Positions 26,004-37,574 are shown, counted from the stretch's first letter. The stretch: 64,000 bases of DNA from Physella acuta (GCF_028476545.1 NW_026733199.1:1-64000), one strand, 5' to 3'. A program made the numbers and translations. The notes: generated by a model not told the origin, from the letters alone.

Positions 26004-27390
26004 GTAAGAAATGATTCTGGAATCTTCGAAACGTCTGCAGGCTGTATCGTCCGCAGGTTGTATCGCAGCAATGTATCTTGTTTGCATAGCTCCCCCAAGT
26101 ATGTGTCGAACCCTATAGGGCTGGTAAGTAGGTCAGTAAACAGTTATATGGCTCATGCTGGTTTTATTGAGCCGTAGAACTGGTTGGTGACCTACTTACC
26201 AGCCCTATTGCGATTCAAGTTCAAAGTTCTGGTACTGGATCCTTTCTAATCTTAACCCTGACTCATGCCCTAATCCTGGTCATATCCCTTTTCCTGATCC
26301 AAGATTTAACCATTATCCTTATTAATGCAACTCTTAGCCATAACCCTCACCTTAATCCTAACCCTGACCTTAACAGCGATACCGACCGACAAAATTATTT
26401 ATACACAATTGACGTTTTTATGAGTCTAAAAATCTCGTAAAATTTTGTTTTGATATTATTTTTTTTAACCACAAAGCTGCCTATAAAGGTGTCAAAACAA
26501 GCTTAGCTTTTTCAAGCAGGGATTTCACTTCAAGCCTATGTAATTAGTTCTCTCTGCCTCGTAAAGCTGTAGTTAATACGCGCGAGTTTTTCCATCGTCA
26601 CGTAATAACAAAATAAAACATGTTGCAATAAAACGGGACACTTTGCTAGTTTATAGCTCAAAGCATGCTCGTAGCAAGACTGGACTTTACTAGTTTACAA
26701 CTTTAAACTTGCTAACAATAAAAAACGAAATACAATGCTTAAATCACACAGATAGTTTGTATTATGACGGTAGACACTGCTAGCTTATAACTTACAGATT
26801 TCTTGTATCAAGACGATTCACTGTGCTCGTATAATTTTTGAAACTTGCTCGTTCATAAGACGGGGCAAGTTACTAGTTCTGAGCCTAAAATCTCATTCAA
26901 AATAAACCCATAGGCTTCGTGAAAGCTTTGCCTCGTTGGCAGACAAATAAAACTAAAAGTTTTCGACAGATTAAAACGTGAGCTCTTAAATCCAGTCCCG
27001 CGTGGATTTATCTTAGCAACACGTCAGAAAACTCTAGAACAAAGAGCTGAATTTTTAGATGGAGAACAAACATACAAAAAAAAATGTGAAAATTAAATCG
27101 ATATTTGTCTACCTTTAACCTTCAACCCCCCCCCTCACGTGAAAGGTATCGGTCGGGTTTGTCTAGAAAATATAAGAATTAGCCTGACGTCAGGACCTGG
27201 TCGACTTGATGCCAGCGTGTGGAACACCTGTACAGGTGTGTCATCTCTGTGATGTAACAGGGGAGGAGCGTGCTGAAGGTGTTGTCTGGTGCCGGGCCAG
27301 GTGTAACCACGTGACCTGTGGAAACAGAATCATTGTAAACACAGGTCTAGAATCTAAAGCCAGGGGCGTTGTTACATCACAGGCCGGTTC
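26004..27390 (+). other. intron 1, left part; no element resolved
   Basis: Degenerate CTAACCCT-like blocks lie at 26240-26370. Otherwise this is AT-rich intronic sequence with no exon seen. Confidence 0.55.
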
Positions 27391-28228
27391 TTTTAGTACT
27401 TTGTATAACAGTTGCCGGTTGTTAGACCGGTTCTTTGAGTACTTTGTATAACAGTTGCCGGTTGTTACATCATAGACCGGTTCTTTTAGTACTTTGTATA
27501 ACAGTTCCCGGTTGTTAGACCGGTTCTTTGAGTACTTTGTATAACAGTTCCCGGTTGTTACATCACAGACCGGTTCTTTTAGTACTTTGTATAACAGTTC
27601 CCGGTTGTTACATCATAGACCGGTTCTTTGAGTACTTTGTATAACAGTTGCCGGTTGTTACATCATAGACCGGTTCTTTGAGTACTTTGTATAACAGTTG
27701 CCGGTTGTTAGACCGGTTCTTTGAGTACTTTGTATAACAGTTGCCGGTTGTTACACCACAGACCGGTTCTTTTAGTACTTTGTATAACAGTTGCCGGTTG
27801 TTAGACCGGTTCTTTGAGTACTTTGTATAACAGTTGCCGGTTGTTACACCACAGACCGGTTCTTTTAGTACTTTGTATAACAGTTGCCGGTTGTTAGACC
27901 GGTTCTTTGAGTACTTTGTATAACAGTTGCCGGTTGTTACACCACAGACCGGTTCTTTTAGTACTTTGTATAACAGTTGCCGGTTGTTAGACCGGTTCTT
28001 TGAGTACTTTGTATAACAGTTGCCGGTTGTTACACCACAGACAGGTTCTTTTAGTACTTTGTATAACAGTTGCCGGTTGTTAGACCGGTTCTTTGAGTAC
28101 TTTGTATAACAGTTGCCGGTTGTTACATCACAGACCGGTTCTTTGAGTACTTTGTATAACAGTTGCCGGTTGTTACATCATAGACCGGTTCTTTGAGTAC
28201 TTTGTATAACAGTTGCCGGTTGTTACAC
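27391..28228. repeat. minisatellite with dimeric higher-order structure
   Basis: About 18 copies of a core around ACCGGTTCTTTGAGTACTTT followed by GTATAACAGTTGCCGGTTGTT. Units of about 43 bp and about 50 bp (extra ACACCAC or ACATCAC) alternate in the middle of the array. The long spacer is followed by CTTTTAGTAC and the short one by CTTTGAGTAC, giving a roughly 93-bp dimer. It lies in intron 1 of the TANC gene. Confidence 0.9.
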
Positions 28229-28530
28229 TTGAACATTACAAGTAGATCCAAGAACTGAAGTCTAAATATAGGACATGAATGCAGCATCCGGGTTTTGGGG
28301 AAACAACAATGTAGATGGTGCCGATAAAAGTATTTGTTGTAGATAAAACACAGTTAATGGCTTGGAAAGTTGAAAAATTAGAGCCACGTTTTCAACACAC
28401 ACAAAATAGTTGTGCAAATTTTACAACCCCGGAAGTATTTTTTAAAACAAATCACAATGATTGATCTGCGAATATCACAATTTCAACTTCCTTTAGCAAC
28501 ATTTAAAATAAACCGGGAGTGATCTCCCCT

Positions 28531-29036
28531 AAACTTTCTCGAATATTCTTATATAAAATAACAGGGGATGGGAACTCGGGCTATAGACATGATTTTTAAT
28601 CCATTTTAAATACTTAAAGTTTTAAAAATAGAATAAAATCTCGTAGACAAATTAATTGCACACCAAGTGAACGCCGAATAAAAAAGCGCATAATAGTGCG
28701 CAATATTATTAGTACTTCTAAAATTTACATTAGTTTTTTGAGAAATCAAAAGTAGCGTAAATTACTACTTCCAGTCAACCGAAATTACTCAAAATTTAAC
28801 AGAAGGTAGAGAATTAGATCTTTTACTTACATGTGAAATTTCATGTATCTATCTGAAATAGTACTCAAGTTATAGGCTTTTGAAAAATTCAAAGTAGGAA
28901 AAGTACCACTTCCGGTTATCGAAAATCGCTCAAAAGTTGATACGGATCTACGATTTTGATAAAATACTTATATATGAAATTTCATCAACCTAGCTGTAAC
29001 GGTACTCAAGTTATCGTGTTTACACACGGACACACA

Positions 29037-29074
<38 letters not shown>

Positions 29075-29204
29075 TACGGACAAGATTGCAAAATTATGTT
29101 TTTCCGTATCAGTGAGGTGTAAAACGTCGAGATTTGTAAAAATCTCGATTTTTTTTTTGCACGATTACAATACTTTCTCTATACTACGTATATACGAGAA
29201 AGTA
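28531..29204. mobile_element. short TIR element, superfamily unknown
   Basis: The left end is AACTTTCTCGAATATTC and the right end read inward is ACTTTCTCGTATATACG, imperfect inverted repeats about 670 bp apart. Inside, a roughly 135-bp segment is present twice in diverged form (marked by ATGAAATTTCATGTATCTA / ATGAAATTTCATCAACCTA and TACTCAAGTTAT). Then come a (CA)n tract (29038-29070) and a hairpin, GAGATTTGTAAAAATCTC. No clear target duplication was found, so the borders are tentative. The element sits in intron 1. Confidence 0.5.
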
Positions 29205-29299
29205 AAAAAAACCATGGTTATATCTCAACGAGAAAAATGGCCCGTTGAGGAAGGGTACAACGGGCGCTAGGCTGATAGTGCTGTCTCTTTTCTCTAAAC

Positions 29300-29768
29300 T
29301 AAAACCAACCCACCCCCCACACACCACCCCCCACCCCCCCCCCCCCCCGACCCCCAGACACCACCCCCACCCCCCACCACACACCACCCCCAGCCCCACA
29401 CACCATCCCCACCCCCCACCCCCACCCCCCACACACACCACCCCCTCCACACACCGCCCCCCACCCCCCACCCCTCCAACCCCCCCCCCCCTCCACCGCC
29501 CCCCCCCCAAAAAAAAACCATGTCTACCGTCCCATTCAACGAAATATAATTATATACTTTTTCCAGTGTCCGCCCCCTCCCAGAAAATTCTACCCCCGCC
29601 CCCGAAAATTTCAAGTACCCCCCACCCCTCTCCGGGGAGGAAAAAGTCTGAAAGAAACACTGAAACCAACCCACCCGCCACACACCACCCCCACCCCCCA
29701 CACACCACCCCCACACACCCCCACCCCCCCCCCCACACACACACACCACACCCCCCCACCCCTCCACC

Positions 29769-29799
<31 letters not shown>

Positions 29800-29820
29800 A
29801 CATGTCTACCGTCCCATTGC
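29300..29820. repeat. C-rich duplicated block (G4-prone on minus strand)
   Basis: A CCCCCACACACCA-rich block begins with AACCAACCCACC and ends with CATGTCTACCGTCCCATT. It occurs twice (29301-29537 and 29664-29818). Between them lies a reverse-orientation fragment related to the TTTCTTCCAG MITE (AAAGTCTGAAAGAAACACTG). Open frames here are proline- or glycine-rich artefacts. Confidence 0.7.
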
Positions 29821-30944
29821 AAGAAAACCACTTTTTAGATTAGACACATTAATTTTATTATAGAGTATCGATGAGGACATTTCTTTTGAGTTGGGGAGGG
29901 GGAGGGGCTCAGACGTTCTTACGTGGGGGGTGGGGCTTCGCCCCTACCCGAAGAATTGTATGCAAGAAACTCTTCACGCAAACCACTTAGATTAGACCAA
30001 ATTGCCTTTGTATTGAATGTTTACTCGATAATCAATGACGTCATATAACTGTGCGCACTCTCTGGGTTTGAGATTATTTTCTACTCTGTGCGCTAAATGT
30101 GTCGACGTCATACTTCGTTTTTCGAATTACTATGCATGTTTTTAAATTGCTTGTCTTTTCTCTAGAGCGTTCTTGTCAGACAGATAGATAGATAGATAGA
30201 TAGAAAGATAGATAGACAGACAGCGAAACTATTAGTATTAATATACAAATATTAAGCTGCATGTGCCGAGGTAACGGGATCGTGAACTCTACTTCACCTG
30301 CAATCTCAACAGCCATTTCCAAAAGGGATATAATTTTATTAAAAAAAAATAATCATAATTTTAAATTGTTAGAAAAAAGTGAAGATTTTTGGTTAACGTA
30401 AAAAAAAAAATAAACCCACACATTGTTTGGCTAGGTTATGACGGATACTGTGACTTAAGTACTTTACACGTACTCTACAACCAACTATACATACACGCAA
30501 TGTTCTCATATATTTGGTTGCCTTTGTCACAAGGCGGACAAGAATCCATCTCAGCCTTCGGTACAGAACAATTAACTCGTTGTGATTTGAATAAACAATG
30601 GCAGGGGTTGGTTGGACTGTCGTGTTGTTTCTCGGTAGAGTTTTCGTGTTTTCGGTACTTTGTTGGTGATACATTGTCTGGGATAGAAAACTGTCTACTG
30701 TAGAAAGTTTTGAGAAACTTTTAGATTACAGGCCAAGGTAGTTTAGTCTGGCGAATTGAGTGATCGCTTGTATTTGGCATTTTAAATTTATTGAATATAG
30801 ATAGTAACCATTACATTAATTTAAACATTAAGTGTAATTCAATATATAATTAATTTATTATTTTTCGCTTTCGTTTTTAAAATATAATATGTGAACATTG
30901 AAGGTATATATAATGAGACCTAAGAGAACTTCTCCGTTCTTAAT
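29821..30944 (+). other. intron 1, middle; no gene
   Basis: A MITE-like fragment lies at about 29890-29970 and a (GATA)n tract at 30181-30228. A 104-codon frame (30389-30703) has no recognisable domain. Confidence 0.5.
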
Positions 30945-31130
30945 AGTAATATTTCAGGGGATTACCTCCAACAGAGTTAAAGTATTAGACATCAACATGT
31001 TATGCGCCACATGAACCGTTCAATATGATTTTAGACTGATAGTCTTTCTGGATTTGCTTCCATAGCCTGTGTCTATTCAATAAAAAGCTACAAGGAAGCA
31101 GTTGTTTTATGCTGGAGTCTCTCGTGATGA
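30945..31130 (-). mobile_element. SINE, family B, partial
   Basis: Reverse copy of the body seen at 21520-21800, with TTTGCTTCCATAGCCTGTGT and ATCAACATGTTATGCGCCAC. The tRNA-like head is replaced or lost at the right, where a TTCCGTGATGACGTTGACG array begins. Confidence 0.6.
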
Positions 31131-31215
31131 CGATGACGTTCCGTGATGACGTTGGCGTTCCGTGATGACGTTGACGTTCCGTGATGACGTTGACGTTCCG
31201 TGATGACGTTGACAC
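31115..31215. repeat. 19-bp minisatellite
   Basis: Four to five copies of GTTCCGTGATGACGTTGAC. Each unit contains a TGACG half-site. Confidence 0.85.
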
Positions 31216-31810
31216 CTGCCGCCGACTAGCTGTCAAGGCAGAGTGTATGTGGATTAGCGGGCCAAGCTTTAAAATCCATCTTAATCCACTTAAGTAATCC
31301 ACTGAGGCACCTCGTTAACGATAAAGGCTTAGGGGACAAGTGGCTAATCCTGTACTTGAATTATTCCCCCCCCCCCCCTCTCCACTTTCATTCTCGCTTG
31401 ACTTACTTTCCAAATACGTCTCCGTTACATAAAGGTTTTACAAACGCTTTTCCATTGAAATTGTTGATACTGTACTTCAAGATCCATTTCTGCTTAAAAA
31501 ACATTTCTAAATTTTCTTTTTTACTTCTAATACCAGTATTAGTTTTAAAAAAAACGCCTTTAAAATTATATATATATACCAATATAACATGCTAGCTGAT
31601 CTAATTGTCCTTGTTAATTTTTTAATGACAGCTCAATTTTTGTAAAAAAAAAAAAAAAATTGAAGTCATGTTGAACAATTTGACAACTCAATATTTTTAA
31701 AATGAAGTCATATTGAACTATTAGACAGCTCATTATTTTTTAAAATGACGTCATGTTGAACTATTTGACGGCTCAATATTTTTAAAATAACGGATTGATC
31801 TCTTTGACAG
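31216..31810 (+). other. intron 1, right end
   Basis: AT-rich. A block with GACAGCTCAATATTTTTAAAA and TGAAGTCATATTGAACTAT is repeated three to four times in degenerate form (31625-31790), immediately before the exon 2 acceptor TTTGACAG. The acceptor itself resembles the repeated TTGACAGCTCA string. Confidence 0.6.
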
Positions 31811-31975
31811 CTCAAATGCAGCGAGACGCCCCACGGCCTCTAGTTGACCCCTCGGGCTACACGGCCCATCGGCCCAAGCTGAAAACCAACGGTCACCTAC
31901 TCGCCAGTGGTATGAAGCAGAGATCTGAGTTACCGGAGCTACCCCCCAGGGGCCGCCTGACGCCCTCACCCTCAG
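31811..31975 (+). CDS. TANC2: TANC/rols-family protein, exon 2
   Basis: Acceptor TTTGACAG at 31810, donor TCAG|GTATGT at 31976. The exon takes two bases to complete the codon from exon 1 and leaves one, so both borders are phase 1. It encodes a 54-residue linker rich in Pro, Arg, Ser and Lys (for example GYTAHRPKLKTNGHLL and PELPPRGRLTPSPS), probably disordered. I recognise no domain; inclusion rests on phase continuity with exons 1 and 3, good splice sites and balanced codon use. The following intron is about 20 kb and contains the Polinton-like element. Confidence 0.75.
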
Positions 31976-32089
31976 GTATGTGCCCCCCCCCCTCTCTAAC
32001 ATGTTGTCGTGTTGACAAACTAAAAATGAGCATGATGCAGTTGTGCACAATGTGTACACTTGTGTAAGTGGTATTGTGGTGGGCCTATC

Positions 32090-32370
32090 GGCTCTGTAGG
32101 ACGTCACTGTAGGTGTAAGACGTCAAGTTAATTCTTGGACGTACATGTATGTGTAGGACGTCAAGTTAATTCTTGGACCTACATGTAGTGTAGGACGTCA
32201 AGTTAATTCTTTGACGTACATGTATGTGTAGGACGTCTATGTATTTGTAGAACGTCAAGTTAATTATTGGACGTACATGTATTGTAGGACGTCCCTGTAT
32301 GTGTAGGACGTCAAGATAACTCTTAGACCTCCATGTATGCGTATGACGTCTATGAGTCTAGGACGTCTTT
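32090..32370. repeat. degenerate GTAGGACGTC minisatellite
   Basis: About seven irregular copies of a roughly 40-bp block around GTAGGACGTCAAGTTAATTC plus TTGGACGTACATGTATGT. Confidence 0.8.
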
Positions 32371-32436
32371 AATTTTACCCAGCTTTTGAGGAGTACCCAT
32401 CGCGTGTTGGGGGATGTAGTGGGCTACGGCGAGAAT

Positions 32437-32775
32437 TGTGGTGTGGTGGGGTGGGGTGTTGTAGTTGGGTGGGAGGGTGCGGATGGGTTGATGTAGTGTT
32501 GGGGTGTTGTAGTTGGGTGGGAGGGTGCGGATGGGTTGATGTAGTGGTGGAGTGGGGTGTTGTAGTTGGGTGGGAGGGTGCGGATGGGTTGATGTAGTGG
32601 TGGGGTGGGGTGTTGTAGTTGGGTGGGAGGGTGCGGATGGGTTGATGTAGTGTTGGGATGTGGTGTTGTAGTTGGGTGGGAGGGTGCGGATGGGTTGATG
32701 TAGTGTTGGGGTGGGGTGTTGTAGTTGGGTGGGAGGGTGCGGATGGGTTGATGTAGTGTTGGGGTGGGGTGATAG
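32437..32775. repeat. about 52-bp minisatellite
   Basis: Six to seven copies of a unit built on TTGTAGTTGGGTGGGAGGGT plus GCGGATGGGTTGATGTAGTG and a variable GGTGGGGTG end. It is strongly G-rich on the + strand and quadruplex-prone. Confidence 0.9.
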
Positions 32776-33129
32776 AGTCGTGTGGAGACCGTCCTGTTTA
32801 GCCACACAATTCATTTTCCCAGACTGCTCGAAACCTTATATTTATGTTCACATTGATTTATATCTGAAAACAGTTGTCTGAAATTGTTAAACCCCGCACT
32901 GTTCTGATACAAGTGTAAAAAAAAAGTCATTACATTTTTATAAAAAATAATTTTGTTTCGAGGATTAGGAATTTTTGTTCCAACAAATGTATGTTTAGAT
33001 GTTTCAGATTGTACGCATTATTTCCTCCCTTTCATCGTTTGATGTTTAGAAATCGATAATAAAATCCTGATGAATTATTGATCGATATTACATACCTTGT
33101 GGATCTCAATCTGAAGACGTTAGGACAGC

Positions 33130-33352
33130 AGCAAACGACAACCCTAAAATAACAACCCAAAATGGCAACAACAAATGACAAACCTAAAAAAAAACAGCAT
33201 GAAATGACAACCCCTAAAATAACAATCCGAAATAACAGCATGAAATGACAACCCCTAAAATGACAACCCAATATAACAGCATCAAAAGACAACCCTAAAA
33301 CAACAACCAAAATTGACAACCACGAATGACAACCCCTAAAATAACAGCCACA
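33130..33352. repeat. degenerate AAATGACAACCCCTAAAATAAC repeat
   Basis: About nine irregular copies of a 20-30-bp block built on ATGACAACCCCTAAAATAAC. Confidence 0.75.
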
Positions 33353-34485
33353 CATCATTCATGTTACAATAGCAAATAACAACTATCCATCCGACAACTT
33401 GTCTCCTAGAGAGAGACAACTCACGCTGATTAAGTCGCTTCAAGGAAATGTCTACACGCGGGCTAATGGAATATCTTTACCTTGTTGGGGGGGGGGGGGG
33501 GGGGGGGAGTGCAAGAGAGTGCAGAATTTCTAATTTTATTTTTATTGAAAAAAAAATACGTTAATTTTGCATTCAACTGTATCATTAATTAGCTTAATTA
33601 AATCTCCCGTACGCTGTCGTCGGATCTTCTGAAAATTTAAGTCTCAAGGTTAATTACTCCAGGTTAATTACTCCATTATCGAAGTTCCCTTACACTTCCG
33701 CCTTAAGACTGTACTTAGCCGTCTCAAGGCCCACAACTCTTCATCATAAGACACACTAACCCCTGCGTTAGTTTTTCACCATCGTAAGACACATTACTCC
33801 TCCTTTAATTCTTTTACCTCCCCCCCCACCTCCCCCATGATTTTCATCGTTTTGTATTTCATCTTCCGCATAGAGTTACCTCAACTTCTGTTCTCATGGG
33901 CGAGCACTCACAACAACAATGTCTTTTTACCAAGGGCGAGCACCGCGCTATTTTGTCAGAGTTGCTCCGTTGCGCACCATTTTGAACGCACCGGCTGCGA
34001 TTCTCTTCGGGATTATGAGATGTGGGTGGGCGAGGTGTAATCACATAAAGATTTTATGAAGGCTCTAGCACTGGAGATCGTAGGCTTGGCATAAAGTCCA
34101 AGTATAAACCCAAGTGTAGAGAGCTGTACTTGTCGTACATTTTTAAGCACAGCTATTTTTAATGGAGATTTTTTAGTTTTGTGTTTTCGAAGTGGGTGTT
34201 TTAAAAAAATATACCTGAATTCTATGAGAGTTATACTTTCTACAGTTATTTTACAAATAAACACGACAGTAGGAGATTTGTATAGAATTTTATTGTTAGA
34301 CCAACACACTCTTTGAATGAAAGTGGTATTTTTTTTTTGTTGTTATTTATTTTTGCCGACAGTGTCATTGTTTGGTCTTGGTTTAACGCTGTAGTCTAGA
34401 AGCGGGATAAGGTTTGTTTATGATGTTAACTTTATTGGTAGCTTCTTCTTTCTTCTTTGTTGTAAACTTAAATCGGATTTCCTCC
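33353..34485 (+). other. intron 2, no element resolved
   Basis: A poly-G run (about 33486-33507) and AT-rich sequence. Short frames at 33837-34309 carry no recognisable domain. Confidence 0.5.
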
Positions 34486-34489
34486 AACA

Positions 34490-34700
34490 CAATTAGGTAT
34501 TACGTACTAACATGTTATGCGACATGTCTCGATGACACCTATTTCAATCTGCTTCTCTCCCTAGATTTGCTTCCATAGCCTTTCTCCAACAAAGACCAAA
34601 CTACAAGTCAACAGTTGTTTGATTTAGGATTTGTCTCTCCTCCTAGATGGGTTGTTGTTCTTAGATAACGATCTATAACTCGCGTGTTCGAACCCCAGAC
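34490..34700 (-). mobile_element. tRNA-derived SINE, family B
   Basis: Reverse copy. From right to left it has a tRNA-like head (B-box region TGTTCGAACCCC), then the AACAGTTGTTTGATTTAGGA and TTTGCTTCCATAGCCTTTCT blocks, and ends near ACATGTTATGCGACATGTC and ATTTCCTCCAACACAATTAG. Confidence 0.65.
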
Positions 34701-34724
34701 TTGTGGAGTTAGCATTCATACCCC

Positions 34725-34952
34725 CAGAGGCGTAGCGGGGGGGGGGGGGAGGGGGAACATATGTCCCCGGGCGCCGACCTTAGGGGAGGGCGCCAAATTG
34801 AAAGTTTGAGGGGGGTTGCACATGAAAAGTTCGAGGGGGGTGCAAATCGAAAGTTTGAGGAGGGGGGGGGGTGTAAATGAAAAGTTCGAGGGGGGGGGGG
34901 GTGCAAATCGAAAGTTTGTCCCCGGGCGCCGGGAAGGGTCGCTACGCCTCTG
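34725..34952 (-). mobile_element. hAT-like MITE, GGCGTAGCGACC family, copy 2
   Basis: Inverted copy of 228 bp. The flanking 8-mers are CATACCCC (34717-34724) and CATACGCC (34953-34960), 7 of 8 identical. It carries the same GGCGCCGACCTTAGGGG and TTCGAGGGG blocks as copy 1, in reverse complement. Confidence 0.85.
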
Positions 34953-36384
34953 CATACGCCCTACCCTTAAAACTAGTTTGAAAATGTTGCCTTGTTTAGC
35001 CTACGTACTTACCTCCTTCACTAAAATGGCCTACCCATAAATACCCGAGTAACTCTGAACTAGAAAAGTGAACATTTATACAGAGATAATGACTCCTTTC
35101 AATGTTTACCTACTACCATCAACCTAAACCCTACGAAGATTATATTTAGCGTAATCAACATGAATACCTGCACTCAAATATTAGTGACGCATACTCAAAT
35201 ATTAATGACGCCACGGTGACCTTTAGCCCCTAAACAGCCGTTCAAAATCAAGTCTGGGTAAGTACAAAACGGTGACGTAATGAGTACACGTGACCTAATA
35301 AGACCAGCTGAGTTTACGTACGGTGTAATGTGCTAGTACCGGGCCTGTTTATCTTAAATTAACTTCAATCGTGCTTTGGTGAACTGCCTGTTACATATTT
35401 CTGGGGGTTTTTAAAGCTGCTTAGTCAGCTTTAGTTTGTTTTATATTTTAGCAAAGATAACCGGTTTGTGGTTTATTTTATTTATTTTTTGTGGGTGTTT
35501 TTTTTACGTGAAATCTAATGTAAATTTTCCAGAACGAAGTTAAAGCGTCAATGGGGATTATTTATTTATTTTTTTTTATAGAAAAAAATAATGGTGTGGC
35601 ATCACGTTTTGTCATCGAAGCATTGTGAAATCATTCCGTGTTTCTTATTTGTATGTTCTAATGGAGCCACATTAATATCATTGTAGAACTGCTAGGTCTA
35701 GCATCTTAACAAGGTGGGATTGGGGCCTGGAATTACAGTTTAGGGCCGAGGTTTGGGTCAGTTATGTGATGTTGTATTAGGTGTAGTGCTGGGTTTGTGT
35801 AACTAAATAACCGTGGTAAACCAATTTCTTGATTAGTCATACACGTATATTCCCATAACATGTATCTACAACAAAATATAAAAAAATAAGGTTAGAGCTA
35901 GGGTGTTGGTTGTTTCAGGATTTAAAATTTTGCTTAGTTTAAGGTTAAATTCTACTAGCTATTAAGCTACAACTAATTTACAATTATAAAAAAAAATGTA
36001 GCTTAGTCATCTTGTACTAGCCTGGGAATTGAAGATTGGAGTTTTTCGTATTCCTCTACGAAGTTACTTAAGTGCTCTCCCTTAGTATCGCGAACCTGAA
36101 TGGTATAACGCTAGCCTTTCGGCTAATTAATTCATCGACGTACTTCTTGACCCCTGGTTGTGCAGTGAATATCTTGACATGAGAGTAGCCTCCCCTGCTG
36201 AGTCACGTGATGGAGACATGTAGCTAACTTGTCCATACGGCGATGTGGTTCTACCTACTGGTTCATGTGTGTGAAAGGCATGGTGTGCTGAAGTTGGCCT
36301 ATTTAGACGATTTCCGATTAAATTTTACAGTCTGCTCATATCTCTAATTAAAATCAGAAATTATGAACATTATTAAGTAAGAGC
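34953..36384 (+). other. intron 2, no element resolved
   Basis: AT-rich sequence without arrays or bounded elements; no exon seen. Confidence 0.5.
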
Positions 36385-36530
36385 ACCTCTTGAGACCGCA
36401 AGACGCCACTTACTCCACCAAGCTCTGATGGGTATCTGACGTATGTCATGGAAAGTAAAGGCAGCTGGGCATAGTGCTGACCACACTATCTGTTCATAAG
36501 CCTACAGAAACAAATAAATATCTGTTCATA
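36385..36530 (+). mobile_element. SINE, family A, 5'-truncated
   Basis: Forward copy of the 3' body only: AGCTCTGATGGGTATCTGAC, GTCATGGAAAGTAAAGGCAG, CTGGGCATAGTGCTGACCAC. The tRNA-like head is absent. Confidence 0.65.
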
Positions 36531-37113
36531 AATATACAGAAATCGGTAAACTCTACTTTATTTGTTCCATTTAACGCTAAGTTCGAAAAGGTTATTTTCA
36601 AATGAATTCAATTCATACTACTAATAAACCCCCGCCTCTCTTTTGTGTAATGTACATGATGTTTGTTTTATTTCATCATTATCTCCCCTTATTAGCTTCA
36701 AAATGATAGATATCTTTCTCTTTAATTTGTTTCACACTTAGAAAACACATCCAAAATACTAAGCAGTAGTTAGCACGCAATGATTGTATTAGTTTGTGAG
36801 AACATCTGAAGCATTCCTTTTTTTAACACGTTTTTCTTAACTCAGCTTCGCGTTTGTTTGTTTGTTTGGATGTTTGTTGTTAAAATTGACATCGAAAATT
36901 AGCCCACTTCTGATTGCTCTAGAGATCTGAAATTTGGCATGTAGGCTACTTTCGCCTAACAATTTCAGATGCAATCATAAAAACTAGCAATTAGAGACCG
37001 TAATTAGCTTAATTTAATTACGCCCCAAGGACCATAAAATTGAGGACATGATTTCTAAAGATACCGACAAGACTGGAGGCCTATTGACACAGTTACTTCG
37101 GCCCCAATCGATG

Positions 37114-37196
37114 TGAGCGCGCTGGCCGTGATCGTATAGCGGTTAGTACTTCGCGTTGTGGCCGCGACAACCCAGGTTCGAATCCTGGTCGCTCAA
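37114..37196 (+). tRNA. tRNA-His-like sequence (anticodon GTG), probably pseudogene or SINE head
   Basis: 37125-37195 can be folded as a tRNA. The D-arm region TCGTATAGCGGTTAGTAC matches the A box. The anticodon arm TCGCG-TTGTGGC-CGCGA is perfectly paired with anticodon GTG. The T arm CCAGG-TTCGAAT-CCTGG is perfect and contains the B box. The acceptor stem is sound only for its inner four pairs; the outer three do not pair. Instead, TGAGCG at 37114 could pair with CGCTCA at 37190. With an A/T-rich tail downstream, a tRNA-derived SINE or a pseudogene is more likely than a working tRNA. Confidence 0.5.
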
Positions 37197-37333
37197 GATT
37201 TTTAGTCCGTGTATTTATAAACACTTAGTCAAGTCATACTTAATCAAGTCATTAGATAAAGTAGAAAATAAACTATATAAAAAACTTTTTTAAAAACCAC
37301 GTTTTTCATGTGTAGCAACGGACTAAAAAGGAG

Positions 37334-37574
37334 AAAATAAAATACTTAAAAAAAACTTTTTAAAAAACCACGTTTTTCTTGTGGACTAAAAAGTAGAAAA
37401 TAAATTTTCATACATTTGATGACAAAAAACGTGGGTCGGGCAGATGGGTCGGGAAATTTGATGGTGAACGTACCCACGTTTTTTGTCATCAAATGTATGA
37501 AAATTTATTTTCTACTTTTTAGTCCACAAGAAAAACGTGGTTTTTTAAAAAGTTTTTTTTAAGTATTTTATTTT
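37334..37574. repeat. perfect inverted repeat, 103-bp arms, 35-bp loop
   Basis: The left arm 37334-37436 and right arm 37472-37574 are exact reverse complements by eye; the spacer is 37437-37471. The arms contain CCACGTTTTTCTTGTGGAC and ACTAAAAAGTAGAAAATAAA. A diverged extra copy of the arm's outer part precedes it (37268-37333), so the arm also belongs to a short tandem duplication. It lies 140 bp downstream of the tRNA-His-like sequence in intron 2. It could be a foldback element or a recent palindromic duplication. Confidence 0.9.

Noticed and set aside
27391-28228. CRISPR-like regularly spaced repeat
   Set aside because: The spacers are themselves repeated and nearly identical, and the context is a eukaryotic intron; this is a minisatellite.
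29245-29838. 197-codon proline-rich frame and glycine-rich antisense frames
   Set aside because: Simple C-rich sequence; no domain and no conserved composition outside the tract.
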